Shown here in pieces: positions 1 through 4,285 of a stretch of DNA of 5,612 bases. This DNA is from Halobacteriales archaeon QH_10_65_19. Its GTDB lineage: Archaea; Halobacteriota; Halobacteria; Halobacteriales; Haloarculaceae. Location of the stretch: contig PXQK01000095.1 of NCBI GenBank assembly GCA_003022085.1, forward strand, positions 1 to 5,612. The letters run 5' to 3'. A program made the translations under genes and the position numbers. Below the pieces are notes generated by a model, which ran no database searches, was not told the origin of the DNA, and was given only the letters and a program-made list of their open reading frames with translations. Each line of letters opens with the position of its first letter. Positions within the stretch are counted from its first letter, which is position 1.

Positions 1-746
1 CCGAGGAACTCCTCGACCAGTCCCGCCCCAAGGGACGCGGCGGAGCCGTCCGGCTGGTCGCCCCGCTGGAGGACGACAGGCCCGATCACGCTCGGTGTGG
101 CCCGCCCGCACGCGTCGCTCGCGACGTCGCGGACGGAGTCGTCGACGGTTCGGGTCGCTGTCGTGTTACTGAACTCCTCCCGAACCGATTGCTGGTTGAG
201 GTACCGCGCGACCGTGTCGAGGTCGCCGTTCCGCCGGACGCCCCCGTCACCGGCATCCTCCAGCCGATCGTCCAGTTCTGCCGTGAAGCTGTCTTCGACC
301 GCCGCCAGCGACACCGCGCCGCTCTGGGTTGCGTTTCCGGGGGCGTTCTCGACCGCCGGGACGCCGCCGTTGCCGAACCCGGGGAGGTCGACGACGCCCG
401 TCACGCCGAGCACGAACACGACGCCGAGCACGAACACGACGCCGACTGCCGCCAGATACCGCGGCGTCAGCAGGTCGAAATAGCCCGGCGCGGTCAGTTC
501 CGACTCGTCGATCTCCTGGCGGCGTTGCTCCAGGGAGACGCTGCCACAGCGGCTGCACGGCGGCGAGTTTTTCGGGTGTTCGCGCCCACATTCGGTGCAG
601 ACCCAGACGAGCGTCGGGTCGCTCTCACCGTCACCGAGGTCGGTCTGCCTGACGACCGCCTTCTCGAACTTCCCGTGTCCGCAGTTGTCACACGGCGGAT
701 TGTCCTTCTCGTGGGGCTTCCCACACCACTCGCACCGCCATTCCAT
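1..746 (-). CDS. Double zinc-ribbon, single-pass membrane protein with possible CAP-like domain (3' end outside window)
   Basis: The gene reads from ATG at 746 off the left edge, giving 248 codons with no stop. Residues 5-22 form a CxxC...CxxC zinc ribbon (Cys5, 8, 19, 22). Residues 50-67 form a second one (Cys50, 53, 64, 67). A hydrophobic helix at about 97-119 follows, then an extracytoplasmic-looking Asp/Gly-rich part. The first ribbon begins CEWCGKPHEKDNPPCDNCG and the second repeats the pattern ('CGREHPKNSPPC'), so they look like a duplicated unit. Haloarchaea have a family with this two-ribbon plus membrane-helix layout. In some members, as I recall, the outer part is a CAP (cysteine-rich secretory protein) domain. 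The stretch around residues 155-185, with 'DLDTVARYLNQQ', fits the first CAP helices only loosely. Function is unknown. The ribbons would face the cytoplasm if the helix is a signal anchor. The helix contains an exact in-frame duplication of 'VVFVLG'. The gene is real by composition and motif content; the CAP assignment is tentative. Confidence 0.85.
   Translation of the reverse strand, partial: MEWRCEWCGKPHEKDNPPCDNCGHGKFEKAVVRQTDLGDGESDPTLVWVCTECGREHPKNSPPCSRCGSVSLEQRRQEIDESELTAPGYFDLLTPRYLAAVGVVFVLGVVFVLGVTGVVDLPGFGNGGVPAVENAPGNATQSGAVSLAAVEDSFTAELDDRLEDAGDGGVRRNGDLDTVARYLNQQSVREEFSNTTATRTVDDSVRDVASDACGRATPSVIGPVVLQRGDQPDGSAASLGAGLVEEFL
403..438. repeat. 18-bp perfect tandem duplication inside the membrane helix
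   Basis: ACGCCGAGCACGAACACG occurs twice in a row (403-420 and 421-438), and the first bases of a third unit follow. It lies in frame in the zinc-ribbon membrane protein. There it encodes a doubled six-residue hydrophobic block (VVFVLG VVFVLG), lengthening the transmembrane helix by six residues. Confidence 0.9.
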
Positions 747-772
747 TAGCTACGCCTATCACGCTCGGGACG

Positions 773-780
773 AAAAACGT
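773..780 (-). promoter_or_regulatory. Possible promoter of the zinc-ribbon gene
   Basis: On the minus strand ACGTTTTT is centred about 29 bases upstream of the ATG at 746. That is the spacing expected for an archaeal TATA-like element of a leaderless or nearly leaderless transcript. The match to a TATA box is weak, a plain T run without a clear BRE, so the call rests mostly on position. Confidence 0.3.
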
Positions 781-788
781 GGCGTTCC

Positions 789-804
789 CCTGGCGCGGTC
801 CAGG
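789..804. other. Short inverted repeat between hisF and the zinc-ribbon gene
   Basis: CCTGG (789-793) and CCAGG (800-804) are complementary around a six-base loop. The hairpin lies downstream of the hisF stop and upstream of the putative promoter of the next gene. It could take part in hisF 3'-end formation, but no T run follows it on the minus strand. Confidence 0.3.
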
Positions 805-808
805 AGCC

Positions 809-871
809 TCAGATCCCGAAACACCGATAATCGGACGGCACTGTCGAAAATAGTCACAACAATCCGTATCA
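809..871 (+). repeat. Dispersed repeat copy D, overlapping the hisF stop codon
   Basis: This is a 63-bp segment resembling copy C at 1760-1822, which is also 63 bp from TCAG to its end. By eye about two-thirds of bases agree with one small gap on each side. The best-conserved parts are the end containing GAAAATA(G/A)TCAC and CCGTAT, and an inner palindrome-like motif (CCGAT-A-ATCGG at 824-834). The terminal TCA (869-871) is the complement of the hisF TGA stop, so repeat and stop codon coincide. Confidence 0.55.
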
Positions 872-1613
872 GAGCCGAACGGCGATCCCCCGCTCGTCGA
901 GGTACTCCTTGACCTCGCGGATCGAGTGTTCGCCGAAGTGGAAGATCGAGGCGGCGAGCGCGGCGTCGGCGTCGGCTTCAGTGAACACCTCGTAGGCGTC
1001 CTCCGGGCCGCCACACCCCGAGGAGGCGATCACGGGCGTCGAGACGGCGTCACAGACGGCGTTCATCAGCGGGATGTCGTACCCGTTTTTGGTGCCGTCG
1101 GCGTCGATGGAGTTGACGAACAGCTCGCCGGCGCCCCGGCGTTCGGCCTCCGTCGCCCACTCGACGACATCGACCTCGGTCCCTTCACGGCCGCCTTTTA
1201 CTGTGCACTCGAACCAGCAGGACTCGCCACTGGCTGCCGAAGGAGGCGGCCCCCTCGCCGATTAGGTCGGGGTTCTCCAGTGCGCCCGTGTTGATCGACA
1301 CTTTGTCCGCGCCCGCACGCAGCGTCTCCTTGATATCCGTCCGGGTCCGGATACCGCCGCCGACGGTCAGCGGGATGAACACCTCGTCGGCGACCCTCGA
1401 AACCACGTCCAGCATTATCTCCCGTCCTTCCGCGGAGGCCGTAATGTCGAGGAAGACAAACTCGTCGGCGCCGGCCTCGTTGTACCGCTTGGCCATCTCG
1501 ACCGGGTCGCCCGTGTACTCGAGATTCTCGAAGTTGACGCCCGTGTACACCGCCGCGTCCCCGTTGTCGTCGACGTCTACGTCGATACAGGGAATGATGC
1601 GCTTCGTGAGCAC
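869..1613 (-). pseudogene. hisF: hisF, imidazole glycerol phosphate synthase cyclase subunit, disrupted by an internal frame-shifting deletion
   Basis: HisF is the (beta/alpha)8-barrel cyclase that, with the glutaminase HisH, converts PRFAR and ammonia to imidazole-glycerol phosphate and AICAR in histidine synthesis. The start is GTG at 1613 ([13 protein letters not shown]), placing the catalytic Asp at residue 11 as in the family. The first 128 codons are intact, through [12 protein letters not shown] and [14 protein letters not shown] to FGSQ (ending at 1230). The frame then runs into an out-of-frame tail that stops at 1185-1187. The rest of the protein continues in another frame from 1228 ([47 protein letters not shown]) to TGA at 869-871. 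In normal HisF, FGSQ is followed by xVVVAIDAxR, which contains the second catalytic Asp (Asp130 in Thermotoga maritima HisF). That segment is absent. The remaining 745 bp suggest a loss of about 70 bp relative to the roughly 271-residue haloarchaeal protein as I remember it. Alternatives are a real inactivating mutation or an assembly or consensus error. Confidence 0.9.
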
Positions 1614-1638
1614 GTTGCCGGCCGTTCGAGGCTTGCGG

Positions 1639-1652
1639 ATAATACGGTTTCG
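1639..1652 (-). promoter_or_regulatory. hisF promoter (BRE plus TATA box)
   Basis: On the minus strand the sequence reads CGAAACCGTATTAT. The purine/C-rich CGAAACCG fits an archaeal BRE and TATTAT fits a TATA box. The TATA centre is about 28 bases upstream of the GTG at 1613, which predicts transcription starting within a few bases of the start codon (leaderless mRNA, common in haloarchaea). This spacing also supports the chosen GTG. Confidence 0.6.
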
Positions 1653-1663
1653 GGACAACGGGG

Positions 1664-1691
1664 CTGATACGGTCGTGCGTGACTCTGTACC
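1664..1691 (-). repeat. Dispersed repeat copy B
   Basis: On the plus strand this copy contains TGATACGGTCGTGCGTGACT (1665-1684). That block is identical, in reverse complement, to 4265-4284 (copy A). The match extends to 28 bp with a single mismatch (1664-1691 against 4258-4285). It lies directly upstream of the hisF BRE and is inverted relative to copies A, C and D. Confidence 0.85.
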
Positions 1692-1822
1692 AGAGAGACT
1701 ACGTCTCCCAGGCAGTCGGGCTTGGCCCGACGACGCTATAGAGTCGCGCATTGGGCGTTTCAGCCCGCGAAACCGCCGATATTGGGTCCCGGTGCTGAAA
1801 ATAATCACGCACGACCGTATGA
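1665..1822. mobile_element. 158-bp inverted-repeat-bounded, MITE-like element (candidate)
   Basis: TACGGTCGTGCGTGA at 1668-1682 is perfectly mirrored by TCACGCACGACCGTA at 1805-1819 (15 of 15; 17 of 18 if three outer bases are added). The enclosed DNA has no convincing gene but holds several hairpins, including GTCGGGC-TTG-GCCCGAC at 1715-1731. CGGGG occurs just outside each end (1659-1663 and 1826-1830) and might be a 5-bp target duplication, though in GC-rich DNA this is weak. Terminal inverted repeats, small size and no coding capacity are what a non-autonomous transposable element would show. No transposase is present, and the same end sequence also occurs singly elsewhere, so a structured regulatory repeat is an equal alternative. 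Confidence 0.4.
1760..1822 (+). repeat. Dispersed repeat copy C
   Basis: Its right end, ATCACGCACGACCGTATGA, shares 15 exact bases with copies A and B (TCACGCACGACCGTA). The remainder resembles copy D in length and order: TCAG, GCGAAAC, CCGATATTGGG, then GAAAATAATCAC. It therefore links the A/B type ends with the longer D type. Confidence 0.7.
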
Positions 1823-1870
1823 GACCGGGGATCCGATACATCGAAGTGACGCGGTGGCAAATACCCAGCC

Positions 1871-2059
1871 ATGGTTGACGACCACGACGAGGATAACGAG
1901 GAGTACGATCCGACCGACTCCGTCCCGCCCGAGACTGCGCCTCCAGTGCGGAGCACCGCGCCACAGAGCGCCTTCACATCCCGCCAGGTTGCGGTCGGAT
2001 TTTTGCTCTTGCTTGTCGGACTTGCCGTGACGTTTGGGCTTCCGATGTTGGCTGCTTGA
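1871..2059 (+). CDS. Small single-pass membrane protein of a haloarchaeal family
   Basis: The protein has 62 residues, from ATG at 1871 to TGA at 2057-2059. Residues 1-25 are very acidic ([14 protein letters not shown]), as is usual for haloarchaeal cytoplasmic segments. Residues 27-37 hold the motif [11 protein letters not shown]. Residues 39-61 form one hydrophobic helix ([20 protein letters not shown]). I recall a family of short haloarchaeal proteins of unknown function with the same layout (acidic head, TAPQS, QV.xGF, C-terminal helix), possibly the DUF7550 group, though I am not certain of the number. Topology is probably N-in. The gene is transcribed away from hisF, and the next feature on its strand is the tRNA gene 74 bp downstream. 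No strong TATA box or Shine-Dalgarno is visible upstream. Confidence 0.75.
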   Translation: MVDDHDEDNEEYDPTDSVPPETAPPVRSTAPQSAFTSRQVAVGFLLLLVGLAVTFGLPMLAA

Positions 2060-2100
2060 CGCGGTTCGTCGGTAGACGGTGGCCGATCGTCGATGAGAAC

Positions 2101-2108
2101 GTTAAAGA
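2101..2108 (+). promoter_or_regulatory. Probable promoter of tRNA-Met
   Basis: GTTAAAGA is the only A/T-rich block in this GC-rich gap. It is centred about 30 bases upstream of the first base of the mature tRNA, the position of a TATA box for an archaeal tRNA gene with a very short 5' leader. Confidence 0.45.
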
Positions 2109-2133
2109 GACCGACCCTACTACGGCCGAGTGC

Positions 2134-2269
2134 GCCCGGGTGGCTTAGCTGGACATAGCGCCGCACTCATAGGGTTACTTTGGACGCGGCACCACTCCGG
2201 CACTCCCACAAGGCACCGCCTCGAACCTGGGACATGCGGAGATCGAGGGTTCGGAGCCCTCCCCGGGCA
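2134..2269 (+). tRNA. Elongator tRNA-Met (anticodon CAU) with a 62-nt intron
   Basis: The acceptor stem GCCCGGG (2134-2140) pairs with CCCGGGC (2262-2268), followed by A73; CCA is not encoded. The D arm uses GCT/AGC (2143-2145, 2157-2159). The anticodon stem is CCGCA (2161-2165) with TGCGG (2235-2239), the anticodon CAT is at 2168-2170, and the T arm is GAGGG-TTCGGAG-CCCTC (2245-2261). The intron occupies 2172-2233, between positions 37 and 38, leaving a 74-nt mature tRNA. The splice site is a textbook bulge-helix-bulge. CTCA (2166-2169) pairs with TGGG (2228-2231) as the 4-bp central helix. Three-base bulges TAG (2170-2172) and ACA (2232-2234) flank it, and GGTT (2173-2176) pairs with AACC (2224-2227). 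An intron in elongator tRNA-Met is known from haloarchaea such as Haloferax volcanii. Confidence 0.96.
2172..2233 (+). other. Archaeal tRNA intron (bulge-helix-bulge spliced)
   Basis: The intron is 62 nt. Cleavage by the tRNA splicing endonuclease is predicted after the second base of each three-base bulge, TA|G on the 5' side and AC|A on the 3' side. This joins A37 (2171) to A38 (2234). The interior is C-rich with three GGCAC repeats; I see no guide-RNA box motifs in it. Confidence 0.9.
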
Positions 2270-2271
2270 TA

Positions 2272-2293
2272 CTTAAAAAGGGTTCGACACCCT
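2272..2293 (-). terminator. Hairpin with T run ending minus-strand transcription before the tRNA
   Basis: On the minus strand AGGGT-GTCGA-ACCCT forms a 5-bp stem (2279-2293) followed immediately by TTTTTAAG. It lies 34 bp downstream of the HicA-like stop codon and a few bases from the 3' end of the oppositely oriented tRNA. Archaeal transcription ends at T runs, so this would stop transcripts of the HicA-like and GIDE genes from running antisense into the tRNA. Confidence 0.5.
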
Positions 2294-2326
2294 CTTGCGA
2301 TTCTCTTACGTAAACAGCGGTCACTA

Positions 2327-2539
2327 TCAGTTTCGATCTATCCATTTGCAGAACTCGTCGAAATCCTTCGCGCCGGCGTCCTCGCCGATCCCGCGAAGCG
2401 TCCCGGTTCGTACACGGTCCTGGAGCGAGACACTCACAGTCCGTGACTCGACACCTGGGCCGTCGGGGTGTTCCCACTTCAGGATCGCGTGGTCGCCCGG
2501 CGTGCGGACCCACTGGAAATTTCTCTTGTTGACTAACAC
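2327..2539 (-). CDS. HicA-family mRNA interferase-like toxin, orphan, probably 5'-truncated or decayed
   Basis: HicA toxins are small double-stranded-RNA-binding-fold ribonucleases that cleave mRNA and are neutralised by HicB. The 70-residue reading (GTG at 2539) contains FQWVRTPGDHAILKW with the HicA Gly-x-His catalytic motif (His17), then VSVSLQDRVRTGTLRGI, corresponding to the family's 'VPxHxxxxxGTLRxI', then EDAGAKDFDEFCKWI. Codons before the GTG still read FSRYEIAK-VLVN, the usual start of haloarchaeal HicA proteins. No ATG, GTG or TTG precedes them before a TAA at 2570-2572, so the first helix would be largely lost. The family His in 'VPLHDR' is Gln here. No HicB gene lies on either side: on one side is the GIDE gene, 35 bp beyond the TAA, and on the other the tRNA. 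It is either a remnant or a shortened, possibly non-toxic protein. The family call is firm; activity is doubtful. Confidence 0.75.
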   Translation of the reverse strand: MLVNKRNFQWVRTPGDHAILKWEHPDGPGVESRTVSVSLQDRVRTGTLRGIGEDAGAKDFDEFCKWIDRN

Positions 2540-2607
2540 CTTCGCTATCTCGTATCGGCTGAAACTGAGTTATGGGTAAGAGACAGCGCTTTAGCGCGGG
2601 GAGGAGG

Positions 2608-4056
2608 TCAAGCGACACCGAGCACTATCAGAAGGCCGCCGAGACACGCCGCGCTGATTACGAGCCCGAGGAGGACGTACAGCGGCCCGCGCCAGGAGTA
2701 GCGTTTGACGATCCCCTCCTCGCTCCGGTCCGAGACGACGAACTGACCAGTCGTCGTCTCCTCGGCGATTTTCAGCCGGGAGGCGTTCGACCCGGACGCG
2801 TTCTTGCGTGGGGTCGCCTCGCCGAAGATGTACACCTCCTCGTCGACCGGGAGAACTTCGTGTGAGAACCGCCGTCTGTTGTAGGAGTTGACGTTCCCGC
2901 CGGAGCCAAGCAGCCCGCCACCGTCACCGAGTGAGCTTCCCCACCGCCCGCCGGTGGCGGCGCTCAGCCCGGCGCTGATGAGCTTCCTGCTGAGCGAGGA
3001 ACCGGTGCCCATCGAGCCGGTCGTGCCTGTCCCCCCGAGCTCCTGGATCACGTCTGCCTGGCTCCCCTGCTCCCCGCCGTTCGCGGCGGACGGTGACCCG
3101 GTGTCCTCGTCGGATCGCTGCGTTCCGCTGGCGTCGCTGTCGTCACTGTCGTCACCGTCGCTGTCTCCTCCGGTGTCTATGTCAGGACTCATCTGGTTCA
3201 TGAAGGCCGCCGGCCCCATTCCCTGCACATCGTCGTCCATAGCCTCCGCGAGTTCCTGCTCGCTCACGTCCTCCCGGAGCTGCCCGTTCTCGTCGAGGAC
3301 ATCCTCGTCGAAGTACTGCTGCATGAACTGGCGCTGCATCTCCTCTGGCGACTGTCCGTCTTCGCCGGCTTTGGCGGCCTGTCGCATCTCCTCGGCCTGG
3401 CTCCCCTGCATCATCTTCGTCATCTCTTCGCCGCCGAACATCCCGCCGAGCTTCCCCATCATCGGGACCTTTTCCATCGCCTCCGCGGGGTCGGTATCCT
3501 CGTCGATCCCGAGAAAGCCCGCGGAGCCCCCGCTAAACGACCGCACTTCCGGCGGCGCCTGCTCGTGGGCGCCCACTTTCGTCGAGTATGAGTTCCCGTC
3601 GGAGATCTCGAAGTACGGACCCTCGGTCGTGTCGATGAGTATCTGTCCGGTGTCGTCCTCGAGGAAAAACGGCGCGACGTCGGTGCCGCTGTCGACGGCG
3701 ACCCACTCGGAGCTGTTGTCGTCGGGATCCGAGGACTCCCGGTACTCCTCGACCTCCCAGTGGCGGTACACACACTCCCCGTCTGTGTACGGTTGTTCGT
3801 AGGTCACGCCCGTGTCCCGGCAGATGCCGTTGACTTCCGTTCGGCCGACGGCGACCGAGCGGACCCGCTCAGTTGGTGTGTTCTTGATCAACCGGCCGAC
3901 GCGCCACTTCTTCGCGCCCAGGTACATGAACGCGACCCCGATCAGAAACCCGACGCCGAGGAGGATCGGAGCGTCGGACCCGCTGTTGCCGTGACTGCTC
4001 AGGGGCACGCGAACGGCGTCCGCGAGCAGCAGGCTGTCGGGTGTCACAGTTCCCAC
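2608..4056 (-). CDS. GIDE-domain membrane protein with long Met-rich and acidic insertion
   Basis: The protein has 482 residues from GTG at 4056. A hydrophobic helix lies at about 29-47. The GIDE-like domain follows at about 50-160 (KNTPTERVRSVAVGRTEVNG, GECVYRHWEVEEY, FLEDDTGQILIDTTEGPYFEI). It continues after an insertion at about 393-450 (RRRFSHEVLPVDEEVYIFGEA, FVVSDRSEEGIV). The second helix is at about 455-480, at the C terminus. The GIDE domain is named from the eukaryotic mitochondrial E3 ligase MUL1/MULAN. Archaeal members lack the RING finger, and none is seen here, so no ligase activity should be inferred. Between the halves, residues 190-290 hold 14 Met, including MMGKLGGMFGGEEMTKMM and MQRQFMQQYF. 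Residues 291-330 are an Asp/Ser run, and 340-390 are Gly/Ser-rich. Role unknown, probably in the membrane. The gene stands alone. An alternative start is GTG at 4047, three codons in. Confidence 0.85.
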   Translation of the reverse strand: MGTVTPDSLLLADAVRVPLSSHGNSGSDAPILLGVGFLIGVAFMYLGAKKWRVGRLIKNTPTERVRSVAVGRTEVNGICRDTGVTYEQPYTDGECVYRHWEVEEYRESSDPDDNSSEWVAVDSGTDVAPFFLEDDTGQILIDTTEGPYFEISDGNSYSTKVGAHEQAPPEVRSFSGGSAGFLGIDEDTDPAEAMEKVPMMGKLGGMFGGEEMTKMMQGSQAEEMRQAAKAGEDGQSPEEMQRQFMQQYFDEDVLDENGQLREDVSEQELAEAMDDDVQGMGPAAFMNQMSPDIDTGGDSDGDDSDDSDASGTQRSDEDTGSPSAANGGEQGSQADVIQELGGTGTTGSMGTGSSLSRKLISAGLSAATGGRWGSSLGDGGGLLGSGGNVNSYNRRRFSHEVLPVDEEVYIFGEATPRKNASGSNASRLKIAEETTTGQFVVSDRSEEGIVKRYSWRGPLYVLLGLVISAACLGGLLIVLGVA

Positions 4057-4176
4057 CCCCCACCAGTCGGTCCGCGTGACGGACCATCGCGAGGCCGCAA
4101 CACAGCTGTTCGTGTCTGTGGTGGAGACGATCCGGTCATGGTTGTGCCTCTTCCCGATAGATGGACGTGATCCGTC

Positions 4177-4182
4177 AAAATA
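4177..4182 (-). promoter_or_regulatory. TATA-like element upstream of the GIDE gene
   Basis: TATTTT on the minus strand is the best A/T-rich element in the 225-bp gap. It predicts transcription starting near 4153, leaving a leader of about 97 bases before the GIDE start. That is long for a haloarchaeon, so either a leader exists, a small upstream reading frame is translated first, or another promoter is used. Confidence 0.3.
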
Positions 4183-4205
4183 CCACTGGCTACTGAAGCT
4201 AGTGG
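4183..4205. other. 9-bp stem hairpin
   Basis: CCACTGGCT (4183-4191) pairs with AGCTAGTGG (4197-4205) around a five-base loop. Eight pairs are Watson-Crick and one is a G-U pair. It abuts the TATA-like element at 4177-4182 and lies between ilvD and the GIDE gene. It could be a terminator stem for ilvD or a regulator site; no T run on the minus strand favours either. Confidence 0.4.
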
Positions 4206-4220
4206 GGCTCCCCCGAGAGT

Positions 4221-4237
4221 CGAACTGCTACAGTTCG
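4221..4237. other. Perfect 7-bp hairpin with three-base loop
   Basis: CGAACTG (4221-4227) and CAGTTCG (4231-4237) flank CTA. With the neighbouring stem at 4183-4205 it makes the ilvD 3' region unusually structured. It lies 45 bp from the ilvD stop codon. Confidence 0.5.
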
Positions 4238-4257
4238 CTAATCCGTCCTAGCCCGGC

Positions 4258-4285
4258 GGTAAAGAGTCACGCACGACCGTATCAG
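4258..4285 (+). repeat. Dispersed repeat copy A, overlapping the ilvD stop codon
   Basis: The reverse complement contains TGATACGGTCGTGCGTGACT, identical over 20 bases to copy B at 1665-1684. Over 28 bases 27 agree. The TGA at its edge (4282-4284) is the ilvD stop codon, the same arrangement as copy D with hisF. Confidence 0.85.

Noticed and set aside
189..749. Open frames of about 130-190 codons on the plus strand and other minus-strand frames across the left end
   Set aside because: They are antisense or out-of-frame shadows of the zinc-ribbon gene. Their translations are Arg/Pro-rich, unlike haloarchaeal proteins, while the minus-strand frame from 746 has clear zinc ribbons and a membrane helix.
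1614..1964. Upstream extension of the hisF frame to an ATG near 1964
   Set aside because: It runs through the repeat element and the promoter and is Arg/Ser-rich. HisF homology starts exactly at the GTG at 1613, with a well-spaced TATA box.
2250..2330. tRNA-Met 3' end as an attachment site for an integrated element
   Set aside because: An orphan toxin-like gene beside a tRNA suggests it, but I find no second copy of the tRNA 3' end in the window and no integrase.
2586..2597. GCGC-TTTA-GCGC hairpin as terminator of the GIDE gene
   Set aside because: The stem is only 4 bp and no T run follows on the minus strand.
2888..3802. Long plus-strand open frame (304 codons)
   Set aside because: It is antisense to the GIDE gene and Ser/Pro-rich, a by-product of the Asp/Gly/Ser codons on the other strand.
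4205..4256. tRNA-like or tRNA-remnant fold downstream of ilvD
   Set aside because: GGGCT/AGCCC ends and a GTTCGACTC stretch hint at a tRNA, but no consistent D, anticodon and T arms can be drawn.
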